DNA of 64,000 bases from Reichenbachiella versicolor (GTDB lineage: Bacteria; Bacteroidota; Bacteroidia; Cytophagales; Cyclobacteriaceae): assembly GCF_003171675.1 (NCBI RefSeq), contig NZ_QFZQ01000008.1:124001-188000 (forward strand). Direction: 5' to 3'. Under the pieces are notes generated by a model. It was given only the letters and a program-made list of their open reading frames with translations, made no database searches and was not told the DNA's origin. Of the stretch, positions 50,918 through 58,889 are shown one piece after another; the first letter of the stretch is position 1, and each line of letters opens with the position of its first letter. Made by a program: the position numbers and the translations under genes.

Positions 50918-51877
50918 GTTCTTTATTGAATTAGCTATGATTTCTGCGTGTACACGGGAGTTTTCTATGAACCATTTATTGGTCTGAAGACCGCCACAAA
51001 CTACACCAGCCAAATAGATACCTGAAACATTAGTTTCCATAGTTTCGGGGTCGTGACGTGGAGTTTTCATCTCATCTGTACCTATTTCGATACCCAATGA
51101 CTCAAGGAATTCGAAGCTGGGCTGGTAGCCCGTCATTGCCAGGACAAAGTCATTTTCAATTTCCATATTTCCCTCAGGAGTATTGACTGACACACTATGT
51201 TCTTTGATTTCAGTAATGGTAGAATTAAAGTAAGCCTTGATAGAACCTTCTTTGATTCGATTATCGATATCTGGTCTTACCCAATACTTAACTCGATCAT
51301 TGATCTCAGATTCGCGAATAACCATAGTTACCTCAGCACCTTTTCTGTATGTCTCCAATGCAGCATCCACAGAAGAATTAGCCGCTCCTATCACTATTAT
51401 TTTTTGACCAAAGTACGGATGAGGCTCATCATAGTAATGTTTTACTTTCGTTAGGCTTTCTCCAGGTACGTTTAACAAGAAAGGTAAATCGTAAAAGCCA
51501 GTTGCAATCACTAGATTCTTGGCTTCATAATGAGCCTTACTACTTACTATTTTGAAGTTGGTTTCTTTATCTACAGAAACTATTTCTTCGTAGAGCCCGA
51601 TATTTAGCTCCCAATTCATAGCTACTCTTCTATAGTATTCAAGAGCCTCACTTCTGGTAGGCTTCGGATTATGTGATACGAAAGGTACTCCCCCAATCTC
51701 AAGTTTTTCAGAAGTAGAGAAAAACGTCATGTTTTTAGGATAGTTGTAAAGAGAATTTACCAAACACCCTTTATCTATTATTATATATGATAAACCCTTC
51801 TTTTTAGCTTCGATTCCACATGCTAAGCCAATAGGGCCAGCACCGATAATTACTACATCATAAGATTGCTTCTGCAT
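50909..51877 (-). CDS. ypdA: YpdA-family FAD-dependent disulfide reductase
   Basis: A 322-aa thioredoxin-reductase-like flavoprotein of the YpdA (Bdr) family, which reduces bacillithiol disulfide in Firmicutes. FAD-binding loop VVIIGAGPIGLACGIEAKKKG (about 8-28), the YpdA-typical TFFSTSEKLEIGGVPFVSHNPKPTR, NADPH loop IIVIGAANSSVDAALETYRKG (about 165-185), and the family end GIYLAGVVCGGLQTNKWFIENSRVHA are visible. The CxxC of thioredoxin reductase is absent, as expected. It follows the 5-formyl-THF cyclo-ligase by 9 bases on the minus strand. Its stop codon is embedded in the 21-nt repeat array. Substrate in this organism is inferred. Confidence 0.9.
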   Translation of the reverse strand: MQKQSYDVVIIGAGPIGLACGIEAKKKGLSYIIIDKGCLVNSLYNYPKNMTFFSTSEKLEIGGVPFVSHNPKPTRSEALEYYRRVAMNWELNIGLYEEIVSVDKETNFKIVSSKAHYEAKNLVIATGFYDLPFLLNVPGESLTKVKHYYDEPHPYFGQKIIVIGAANSSVDAALETYRKGAEVTMVIRESEINDRVKYWVRPDIDNRIKEGSIKAYFNSTITEIKEHSVSVNTPEGNMEIENDFVLAMTGYQPSFEFLESLGIEIGTDEMKTPRHDPETMETNVSGIYLAGVVCGGLQTNKWFIENSRVHAEIIANSIKNLS

Positions 51878-51886
51878 GAGGCTAAG

Positions 51887-52465
51887 TTATGATCCGAATT
51901 CATAAATGCCATAAGGAGTGATACAAACATCGAGCGGTATGTCATGATCTTCTACATAAGGGATTTTATCTAAGGGAAGAGCCATACTTACCCCTACTTT
52001 CAGACAAGATGGTTTACATTGATTTAAAAATTTATCATAATATCCCTTGCCATAGCCGATTCGATGACCATTTCGATCAAAAACGACAAGAGGAACAAGA
52101 ACAATATCTATCTCTTCACATGCACAGACCTGGCCAGTTGTCGGTTCTAAGATCCCCCACTTATTTTCTTCCAACTGATCTTTTGATTCAAAATAATAAT
52201 GAGTCATATCATTAGTCTCAAGAGAACTTTGCGAAAGCACAATTTGAAAATCAAGAGCTTTCAAATATTTAATGAAAATGCGAGTATCTATTTCTTTTTG
52301 CTTCTCAATAGGTAGAAAGCAGTGAACGTTTTTTATGTTCGAATGACGTTCCAGCCAAGTACTGAAATGATAGAAAATTTCAGCATTTCGTCTTTCAAAC
52401 TCAGTTTTTGAGATAGTTTTTCTTTTTCGAAGAAATACGGACTTTAGTTTTTGTTTATCTACCAT
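51887..52465 (-). CDS. 5-formyltetrahydrofolate cyclo-ligase
   Basis: ATP-dependent recycling of 5-formyl-THF to 5,10-methenyl-THF. The start at 52463-52465 (MVDKQKLKSVFLRKRKTIS) matches the family's opening helix and gives 192 aa; an upstream ATG adds 17 residues without family support. FLPIEKQKEIDTR is the substrate/nucleotide region and GHRIGYGKGYYDKFL (about 130-144) the phosphate-loop signature of this fold. The last part, KVGVSMALPLDKIPYVEDHDIPLDVCITP, is also typical. It is upstream of ypdA and divergent from the sigma factor at 52590. Well supported. Confidence 0.9.
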   Translation of the reverse strand: MVDKQKLKSVFLRKRKTISKTEFERRNAEIFYHFSTWLERHSNIKNVHCFLPIEKQKEIDTRIFIKYLKALDFQIVLSQSSLETNDMTHYYFESKDQLEENKWGILEPTTGQVCACEEIDIVLVPLVVFDRNGHRIGYGKGYYDKFLNQCKPSCLKVGVSMALPLDKIPYVEDHDIPLDVCITPYGIYEFGS

Positions 52466-52589
52466 ATGAGGAGGTTGTACTAATAGGTAAAGATCAGTTA
52501 TCAATTCTTTTTTCAAAAAAATCTATCTTAAATGTGACTATCTACGAAGCCGTACATTCTAGAAGTAAATCAATAGCAAAGGTCTGAAT

Positions 52590-53150
52590 ATGGCTGATCA
52601 AAACTTATCGAAAGAAATAGAGGAAATAGAAGCTGCGAAGAAAGACCTTAAGCACTTCGAACCTCTGTATAATCGTTATTTCGATCAGATATTCAATTTC
52701 ATCTATCGAAAGACAGATGATGAAGATCTTACTGCAGATTTGACTTCAAAGGTGTTTTTTAATGCTATGAAGTCATTAAAGACATATGAATTCAGAGGGT
52801 TTGGTTTTGGAACTTGGTTGTACAAAATTGCGAATAATGAAGTGTACGGTCATTTTCGAAATCAAAAGAAAGCTTACTTAAGTCTAGAGTCAGACAAGGT
52901 CAATAGTCTTATGACATGTGCTGACTTAGAGGATGGAGAGGAAAAAATGAAATTACTAAGTAAAATGATTTCCTCCCTCAAGGACAAAGAAGTTAGGCTT
53001 CTTGAGCTCAAATATTTTGAGAACAAGACCTTCGAAGAGATTGCTTTTATCATGGAAATGAATGAAAGCACTGTGAAAATGAGATTGTACAGATCATTGA
53101 ATAAATTGAAGGAGAAGTTTGCAGAGTACTATAATAGATCGAAACAATGA
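52590..53150 (+). CDS. ECF RNA polymerase sigma factor (second in window)
   Basis: A 186-aa group-4 sigma factor. Region 2: FEPLYNRYFDQIFNFIYRKTDDEDLTADLTSKVFFNAMKSL...FGFGTWLYKIANNEVYGHFRNQKK (about 22-92). Region 4: ISSLKDKEVRLLELKYFENKTFEEIAFIMEMNESTVKMRLYRSLNKLKEKF (about 128-178). Region 2 has the compact DxxDLTADxxxxVF form. The stop overlaps the next gene by 4 bases (ATGA), which encodes a small membrane protein, the place where an anti-sigma factor is normally found. tonB follows. Regulon unknown. Confidence 0.93.
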   Translation: MADQNLSKEIEEIEAAKKDLKHFEPLYNRYFDQIFNFIYRKTDDEDLTADLTSKVFFNAMKSLKTYEFRGFGFGTWLYKIANNEVYGHFRNQKKAYLSLESDKVNSLMTCADLEDGEEKMKLLSKMISSLKDKEVRLLELKYFENKTFEEIAFIMEMNESTVKMRLYRSLNKLKEKFAEYYNRSKQ

Positions 53151-53401
53151 CCAAGTATAAGATCAAGTTGAGAAGGGATTCGTTGACGCATGGACAGATT
53201 CAGCGTCACAAGAACTTTGATAGTTTGTACTCAGCTACCAATGAGGACAAACCAAAGTTCCCAATTCTCAGATTGCTAGCAATCTTGTTAGGAATCGGAT
53301 TGGTCATTGCTATGATCATCATGGGTATCTCCCGCATCAGTGACAACAAAAAAGAAATAGAACGTCAAAAGTCCGAAACAGTATTTGAAGAAGACTTTTA
53401 G
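53147..53401 (+). CDS. Small single-pass membrane protein, likely sigma-factor partner
   Basis: An 84-aa protein with a basic N-terminal tail (KIKLRRDSLTHGQIQRHKNF), one membrane helix (about 40-62, LRLLAILLGIGLVIAMIIMGI) and a charged C-terminus. It overlaps the sigma gene by 4 bases. The cytoplasmic tail facing the sigma factor would suit an anti-sigma function, but there is no zinc-binding HxxxCxxC motif and the periplasmic part is only about 20 residues, so sensing would be minimal. Role is inferred from coupling. Downstream 231 bases lead to tonB. Confidence 0.8.
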   Translation: MTKYKIKLRRDSLTHGQIQRHKNFDSLYSATNEDKPKFPILRLLAILLGIGLVIAMIIMGISRISDNKKEIERQKSETVFEEDF

Positions 53402-53586
53402 GAGCGCATTTTGGTTAACTACTGAAATAAGCGAAGCAGATTGAGCAATCGGCTCAATAGAAATAAAAAAATAGACTATACCCGGGACAGTCTTAATTAA
53501 AAGCCCATTGGGACAGTGCGTGTTAATCGAAAAGATACCTCTAAATGGAGTTTCGTTTAATCGTCTCATAGGCTCTATGTAATTCA

Positions 53587-53609
53587 ATTCAGTAGATAGT
53601 CTACTGAAT
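53587..53609. repeat. 10-bp inverted repeat before tonB
   Basis: ATTCAGTAGA-TAG-TCTACTGAAT, 24 bases before the tonB ATG. Could be an operator or a 5' UTR hairpin; no promoter match is seen nearby. Confidence 0.45.
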
Positions 53610-53632
53610 CTTAACTATCAATTTTTAAAATC

Positions 53633-54289
53633 ATGGAATTAAGAAAAAATCCAGATATCGATCTGGATAACAAGAGAGGTATGTTCTTTAGTCTAGGTCT
53701 GGTAATAGCACTAAGCTTAGTTGTGACGGCATTTAATTGGAAATCCGAAGTGCCAAAGCTTCAAGTTTGGGAAGCTGAGGAAATCGAAGACGAACCTTAT
53801 ATGGTAGCTGTGAATACAGTGCATGAACCTAAAAGAAGGCCTCCTGAACCTAAGCGTGAGATCAAAAAGGAAATTGTTAACCCTACTATTAAAGAAGGTG
53901 AAGAGATAACGGAAGCCGCTGAGGAGATTAAATTAGACTGGGAAGATGATGAGCCTGTAATTGAAGATAATGATTTGATTGGCTATGAAGAGCCAGAGGA
54001 AGTTGAAGGAACAATTCTAATTACTGCAGAGAAAAACCCTATTCCAATTGGTGGATTTTCTTCATTCTACAATCATATATCTAAAAAGCTGAGATACCCT
54101 CGATTGGCAAAACGAATGGGGGTAGAAGGTAGAGTCTTTGTCCAGTTTGTGGTGGATAGAGATGGTTCACTCACAGATATAGAAATCATCAAAGGAATAG
54201 GAGGAGGCTGCGATGAGGAGGCAGTAAGAGTGGTTAGAAATTCTCCAGACTGGAACCCTGAAAACAAAGAGGACGACCAGTCAAAGTAA
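53633..54289 (+). CDS. tonB: TonB energy transducer with frameshifted C-terminus
   Basis: Periplasm-spanning protein that couples the proton motive force to TonB-dependent receptors. The 218-aa reading has a membrane anchor (about 18-36, MFFSLGLVIALSLVVTAFNW), a Pro/Lys/Glu linker (HEPKRRPPEPKREIKKE) and the TonB C-terminal domain (about 135-205, FSSFYNHISKKLRYPRLAKRMGVEGRVFVQFVVDRDGSLTDIEIIKGIGGGCDEEAVRVVRNSPDWNP). After NP the frame reads ENKEDDQSK-stop. In the -1 frame the DNA reads KQRGRPVKVRMVVPITFQLN to a stop at 54322-54324, the canonical end of Bacteroidota TonB. One base deleted near 54260 explains it. Mutation or sequencing error cannot be told apart. Confidence 0.88.
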   Translation: MELRKNPDIDLDNKRGMFFSLGLVIALSLVVTAFNWKSEVPKLQVWEAEEIEDEPYMVAVNTVHEPKRRPPEPKREIKKEIVNPTIKEGEEITEAAEEIKLDWEDDEPVIEDNDLIGYEEPEEVEGTILITAEKNPIPIGGFSSFYNHISKKLRYPRLAKRMGVEGRVFVQFVVDRDGSLTDIEIIKGIGGGCDEEAVRVVRNSPDWNPENKEDDQSK

Positions 54290-54326
54290 GAATGGTCGTC
54301 CCAATAACTTTTCAGTTGAACTAGTG

Positions 54327-55529
54327 TCAGCGTATGCTAAATGTCCTAACTGTGTTTACTAGAAAGTCGGCAATGTTGTTAGCAACAACATTGTCGGCAC
54401 TTCTACCCACAATGTATACTACGAATAGAAAGTAAATACCTAATAAAACAAAAGCCTTTTTCTTACCAATGTATTGAGAAGAGGTGAAGATAATAACAGC
54501 TACGATAGTTAAGATCAATAATAAAAGTCTTAGTTCACTACTTTGATCCACTATTTCAGGAGCCATTTCTATTGGACCATATAGTGCACTAAAGATGAAT
54601 AGAGGGAAACCAAGTGCGAAACATACATCAAATATGTTACTACCAAGTGCATTAGAAATAGCATCATCGTACTGTCCTCTCTGAGCATCTTTAATAGAAA
54701 TCACAGTATCAGGGAAACTTGATGCAGCAGATGCCAAGATCAACGCTACAAACATTAATGGAATATCTAGGCCGTTATAAGTTCCGAGGTAAGGAACTGT
54801 ATATTCAGCTGCCCCTATCCATTCACATGCTACCACCAATAAATAACAAACAGCTGCTATTGATAGCGTAGAGAAAACCAATAAAGGCCAAGCTTTAGGC
54901 CCATTAATTTCCCCTCGAATAAAAATATTTTCTAGGTCAAAAGAAATAAGACTTTTAAAGAACGATGGCTGTGGCTCATCATCTTCTTCATCCTCATCCT
55001 CTTCCTGTTCAACTTCTTCTTCACCATTATCAGCTTTTTTCTTATTGAAGTTCATAGAGATGAACATGTAGCTGATGTACACTACATATACGCACATTAA
55101 AATAAGGCCGTGGTACCATTCCAAAGAAGAGCCGCTTATCAATATTAAGAATATCAATTCTGTAAGTATCAGAGCAATTCCATCTCTAAGCATTACCTTC
55201 TTAGAAACTTTAATTCTTTTGGCTAAACCGATTCCAATTACTGCGATAACAGATACAGCAGGAATTACCATACTGTTAAAAATGGCACTGCCCGCAGTGG
55301 TTCCGATTCCACCCGAGAAACCTTCTCCTTTATCGCTTAAAATGAATAAGAAAAATATTGAAGTGAAGACTTCAGGCATAGAACTAGCGATTGCGTTGAT
55401 AGAAGCCCCTCGAACACCTTCAGAGAGGTTGCGGCCTATATATTCTGACGCGGCCATGAATCCATCTCCAGCTCTCCATATCACTACACAGCTAATGGAT
55501 ATTAAAATTAGAGGTATAAGTATGCCCAT
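54327..55529 (-). CDS. Sodium/calcium exchanger family protein
   Basis: A 400-aa inner-membrane antiporter of the CaCA superfamily. Alpha-1 repeat: SINAIASSMPEVFTSIFFLFILSDKGEG and GIGTTAGSAIFNSMVIPAVSV (about 40-95). Alpha-2 repeat: VALILASAASSFPDTVISIKDAQRGQYDDAISNALGSNIFDVCFALGFP (about 260-310). These carry the (G)S-N/D motifs that bind Ca2+/Na+. An acidic cytoplasmic loop (about 160-190, EEEVEQEEDEDEEDDE) separates the halves. The stop at 54327 is 2 bases after the restored tonB end, so the genes are convergent without overlap. Ion choice (Ca2+ vs other) is by family only. Confidence 0.87.
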   Translation of the reverse strand: MGILIPLILISISCVVIWRAGDGFMAASEYIGRNLSEGVRGASINAIASSMPEVFTSIFFLFILSDKGEGFSGGIGTTAGSAIFNSMVIPAVSVIAVIGIGLAKRIKVSKKVMLRDGIALILTELIFLILISGSSLEWYHGLILMCVYVVYISYMFISMNFNKKKADNGEEEVEQEEDEDEEDDEPQPSFFKSLISFDLENIFIRGEINGPKAWPLLVFSTLSIAAVCYLLVVACEWIGAAEYTVPYLGTYNGLDIPLMFVALILASAASSFPDTVISIKDAQRGQYDDAISNALGSNIFDVCFALGFPLFIFSALYGPIEMAPEIVDQSSELRLLLLILTIVAVIIFTSSQYIGKKKAFVLLGIYFLFVVYIVGRSADNVVANNIADFLVNTVRTFSIR

Positions 55530-55942
55530 ATTGATTTGGTTTCAGCCAAAAATGCAGTGATTTAGTCTACTATCAATTCCTAGCCTTTGAGTTCTAATTT
55601 AGTGTTTATGCTGATTTGGCGTCTAAATTAAGAGTTTTTTCCCATTTACAGCTAATGTCACAAATATATTGATTTAAGCCTATTAGTAGCGAAGGAGCAA
55701 CTTTTACTAACAGGCTTTTCGATGAATAGATAGATTCGTATCTATAAGTGCCTTTTATTGACCGTTGAAATAGCAGTATACAGTTTCACTTATATAAAAG
55801 AGAGTAATGTCATTTGTCAATTAGATAGTGTCATTCCGCTTATATATTATAATAAGAACCTTTATCTTAGTCACTCAATCCCGCTTACCTAGATTTTAAA
55901 TTATATTTATTTAGAACTACAGAATTTTAAAGAAACAAGAAT
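55530..55942. other. Divergent intergenic region of the exchanger and TerB-like genes
   Basis: 413 bases. An exact minus-strand promoter -7 match lies at 55661-55668. Two similar AT-rich stretches (CACTTATATAAAA near 55787, CGCTTATATATTATAA near 55838) and TCATT/GTCATT words around 55808-55836 recur, but nothing I can name. No gene supported. Confidence 0.4.
55661..55668 (-). promoter_or_regulatory. -7 promoter element of the exchanger gene
   Basis: Minus strand TATATTTG, an exact TAnnTTTG match, about 130 bases before the ATG at 55529. Confidence 0.4.
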
Positions 55943-56338
55943 ATGAATATCAAGCCTCATTTAAGTATGCTGATCGGTCTTGCTAAAGTAGATAATGATT
56001 ATGCGGAAGATGAAAGAGACATGATTTTAATGGTTGGGAAAGCTAATGGACTAAGTGAAGCTGAGATCGAGGAGTTACTTGAAAAGCCAGAGCCATTGCC
56101 AAGTGTAACACAAATGTCGGATGATGAAAAATTCGAATATTTATTTAATGTAGTACAGCTAATGAAGGTTGATAAGGAAATCTTCCTAAGTGAAGTAAGA
56201 TATTGTGAAGATGTGGCTGTGAAATTGGGATATAAGAAGTCTGTAATAGCCGAATTATCAGCAAAAATCTATTCTGACCCATCTATTACATCGGACAGAG
56301 AATTATTAAAGAAGAAAGTATTGAAGTATCAAGCGTGA
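55943..56338 (+). CDS. TerB-like (tellurite-resistance-fold) protein
   Basis: A 131-aa helical cytoplasmic protein with the TerB-like pattern: LSMLIGLAKVDNDYAEDERDMILMVGKANGLSEAEIEELL (about 8-48) and MSDDEKFEYLFNVVQLMKVDKEIFLSEVRYCEDVAVKLGYKKSVI (about 57-102). Each half has an acidic D-x-E/D segment (KVDNDYAEDE; KVDKEIFLSE) that is a potential metal-binding site. Such proteins are common in Bacteroidota as single genes; resistance to tellurite is not implied. Followed by a terminator at 56362. Function unknown. Confidence 0.8.
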   Translation: MNIKPHLSMLIGLAKVDNDYAEDERDMILMVGKANGLSEAEIEELLEKPEPLPSVTQMSDDEKFEYLFNVVQLMKVDKEIFLSEVRYCEDVAVKLGYKKSVIAELSAKIYSDPSITSDRELLKKKVLKYQA

Positions 56339-56361
56339 TACGGATCATGAAAAATTGTTTT

Positions 56362-56384
56362 AGGGGCCGTTAGCCCCTTTTTTT
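56362..56384 (+). terminator. Terminator after the TerB-like gene
   Basis: 6-bp GC-rich stem AGGGGC / GCCCCT with a 5-nt loop and a run of seven T. Confidence 0.85.
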
Positions 56385-56412
56385 ATGTCCATTTATCATT
56401 CAATAAAAATCT

Positions 56413-56420
56413 TACCTTTG
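56413..56420 (+). promoter_or_regulatory. -7 promoter element of the RND exporter gene
   Basis: TACCTTTG matches TAnnTTTG, with an expected start about 10 bases before the ATG at 56438. Confidence 0.55.
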
Positions 56421-56437
56421 CAGATCATTTTTTAGCA

Positions 56438-58849
56438 ATGTGGTATAAACTCTCCCTCTATATATTAAAGTATAGACTTTTCCTCATCCTAGCTGTGTTT
56501 GCTGCGACGGGGTTTATGGCTTATCAAAGCCAGTTCGTCAAGTGGTCATTTGTGCTGGCTAATGTAGTGCCCGATAGTGATCCAGATATGATTAACTTCC
56601 AAGAGTTCAAACAAGAATTCGGTGAAGATGGTAATATTATGGTCATTGGAGTCAATGATAGTTCTCTGCTAGAATTAGACAATTTTAGAAAGCTGAACTA
56701 CATGACCAATGCTTTAGAAGGTATTAGTGGTGTAAACGATGTATTGAGTTTCACCAACCTCAAGAAGATTGTCAAAAATACAGAGTCTAAGCGCTTTGAA
56801 CTTGAGCCAATATTTGCTCAGATGCCAAAAACTCAAGAAGAGTTAGATAGCATGATGAATTTCGTGTCCAGTATAAAATTTTATGATGGACAATTAATGA
56901 ATTCTGAAAATGGAGCCAGTATGTTACTAGTTACCATAGAGCAATCATTGATGAACTCTAAAAAAAGAGACGTTGTAGTAGAAGACATTCTCAATACTGC
57001 ATACGCCTTTGAAGAAGCGACGGGAATAGATCTTAGATATGCAGGTTTACCATATATAAGATATACCAACACACATAAGCTTAAGCAAGAACTTATTATG
57101 TTCTTGGGTCTATCGGTATTAGTAACTGGTTTTATTCTTTTCTTATTTTTTCGATCGGTCAAGGCTGTAGTAGTGCCTCTTTTCATAATAGGAATTATAG
57201 TGGTTTGGGTGATGGGTACTTTGTCCCTGCTTAGTTTTAAGATCACACTATTGACAGGGTTGATCCCTCCTATTATTGTAGTCATAGGTATTCCCAATGC
57301 TGTATACATGCTCAATAAGTATCATCAAGAGTTTCACGCTCATGGTGATCAGATGAAAGCCCTTGAAAAAATTATTCGTAAGATCGGGATCGTAACGTTC
57401 ATTACTAATTTTACCACAGCTGTTGGCTTTTTGGTATTGGCATTTACGGATATAGTTGTACTAAAAGAATTTGGCATTGTTGCGGGTATTAATATCATGG
57501 TGACTTTTGTGGTTAGCTTGATTATGATCCCTGCTGTGTTTTCCTATATAAAAGCACCTTCTTCTAGGCACCTAAAGCATTTAAAGTTTAAACCATTAGA
57601 TAAAGTACTGACAAGCCTAGATCTATTAGTCCACAGGCATAAGTATTATGTGTTTAATGTCACAGCAATAATTATTGCAGTGTGCATTTTTGGGATTTCA
57701 AAGATCGAAGCCGTATCATTTATGGTAGATGATCTACCTGAAGAAAGTTCAGAAAAACAAGATTTACTTTTTTTTGAAGACAACTTCAGTGGAGTAATGC
57801 CCCTTGAGGTTATTGTAGATACTGGGGTAAAGAAAGGCGTTCAAAACATCAAAAATTTAAGAAAAATTGATGAATTCGAGTCTTTCATGGACTCTCTAGA
57901 TCACATATCAAAGCCTATATCCGTTGTTGGGTTTATAAAAGCTAGTCGACAGGCTTTCTATAAAGATAAGCCGAGTTATTACAGTCTTCCGAACAATAGA
58001 GATAAGAATTTTATTTTTAGATATTTAAAGCAAGAGTCTGACGAAGATAATTTGGCAAAAGCGTTCGTAGACTCTACTGGACAAAAGTTGAGAGTATCTT
58101 TAAAAATGGCAGATATTGGTTCACTTAAAATGGATCATTTAATAACTGAAGTGATCAAGCCTAAGATCGAAGAAGTATTTGCAGGTACTAAAATGGATGT
58201 TTCTCTTACGGGGACTACCTTATTATTTATCAAGGGGAATAAGTTTTTGATTGACAACTTGATAACCAGTATGGTTATTGCTTTTGTGATTATCGCTTTT
58301 ATAATGGGCGTATTATTCAAAAACTTCAAGATGATAGTTATATGTCTAATACCGAATATTATTCCATTGATGATCACTGGAGGAATGATGGGGTTAACAG
58401 GCATACCTCTAAAACCAAGTACAGCTCTTATTTTTAGCATCGCTTTTGGGATTTCTGTAGATGATTCAATTCATTTCTTGGCTAAGTATAGGCAAGAACT
58501 CTTTGCCAATAACTTCTTTGTACCGGTAGCGGTATCGAGAAGTATCAGAGAAACAGGTGCAAGTATGATTTATACTTCGATCATTCTGTTCTTTGGTTTT
58601 GTAATTTTTGCAGCATCTGATTTTGGAGGTACAGTAGCACTTGGTGCCTTAACCAGTACTACTCTTTTGATGGCTATGCTGACTAACCTTACGGTTTTGC
58701 CGTCGTTGCTATTACGGTTTGATAGTGGAAAGCGAAATGTCAATAGCCATCCGTTAATTGAGAGGTTTCCAGAATTCTATCATGAAGAGGAAGACGAAGA
58801 GATAGATCTAGATCAGATCAAGGTGGCGGAAAAAGCGCCGATAAACTAA
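56438..58849 (+). CDS. RND-superfamily (MMPL/Patched-like) exporter
   Basis: An 803-aa polytopic inner-membrane protein with two similar halves of about six helices each, separated by periplasmic loops. Helix 1 is about 10-28 (LFLILAVFAATGFMAYQ). The first set includes LSVLVTGFILFLFFRSVKAVVVPLFIIGIIVVWVMGTLSLL and ITLLTGLIPPIIVVIGIPNAVYMLNKYHQE. The second set is ITSMVIAFVIIAFIMGVLFKNFKMIVICLIPNIIPLMITGG and SIAFGISVDDSIHFLAKYRQEL, whose Asp pair probably carries the proton path. An acidic cytoplasmic tail ends it. It is the lipid/hopanoid exporter-like type rather than the three-part AcrB type; cargo is unknown. Confidence 0.87.
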   Translation: MWYKLSLYILKYRLFLILAVFAATGFMAYQSQFVKWSFVLANVVPDSDPDMINFQEFKQEFGEDGNIMVIGVNDSSLLELDNFRKLNYMTNALEGISGVNDVLSFTNLKKIVKNTESKRFELEPIFAQMPKTQEELDSMMNFVSSIKFYDGQLMNSENGASMLLVTIEQSLMNSKKRDVVVEDILNTAYAFEEATGIDLRYAGLPYIRYTNTHKLKQELIMFLGLSVLVTGFILFLFFRSVKAVVVPLFIIGIIVVWVMGTLSLLSFKITLLTGLIPPIIVVIGIPNAVYMLNKYHQEFHAHGDQMKALEKIIRKIGIVTFITNFTTAVGFLVLAFTDIVVLKEFGIVAGINIMVTFVVSLIMIPAVFSYIKAPSSRHLKHLKFKPLDKVLTSLDLLVHRHKYYVFNVTAIIIAVCIFGISKIEAVSFMVDDLPEESSEKQDLLFFEDNFSGVMPLEVIVDTGVKKGVQNIKNLRKIDEFESFMDSLDHISKPISVVGFIKASRQAFYKDKPSYYSLPNNRDKNFIFRYLKQESDEDNLAKAFVDSTGQKLRVSLKMADIGSLKMDHLITEVIKPKIEEVFAGTKMDVSLTGTTLLFIKGNKFLIDNLITSMVIAFVIIAFIMGVLFKNFKMIVICLIPNIIPLMITGGMMGLTGIPLKPSTALIFSIAFGISVDDSIHFLAKYRQELFANNFFVPVAVSRSIRETGASMIYTSIILFFGFVIFAASDFGGTVALGALTSTTLLMAMLTNLTVLPSLLLRFDSGKRNVNSHPLIERFPEFYHEEEDEEIDLDQIKVAEKAPIN

Positions 58850-58889
58850 ATTTTGAATAGTATTTAAGTAAGTAAATTCCGATAAGGCA

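Noticed and set aside
50799-50987. A 62-codon reading frame with heptad-like repeats (MTGNHKI.. FIQNHKK) in the 21-nt array
   Set aside because: The period is simply 21 bases read as 7 codons; the upstream continuation has a stop, units are poorly conserved at codon level, and it overlaps ypdA antisense.
54255-54290. Programmed -1 ribosomal frameshifting in tonB
   Set aside because: No slippery X-XXY-YYZ heptamer in the correct frame. A 9-bp stem lies downstream (54271-54301) but its sequence is dictated by coding in both frames; a deletion is simpler.
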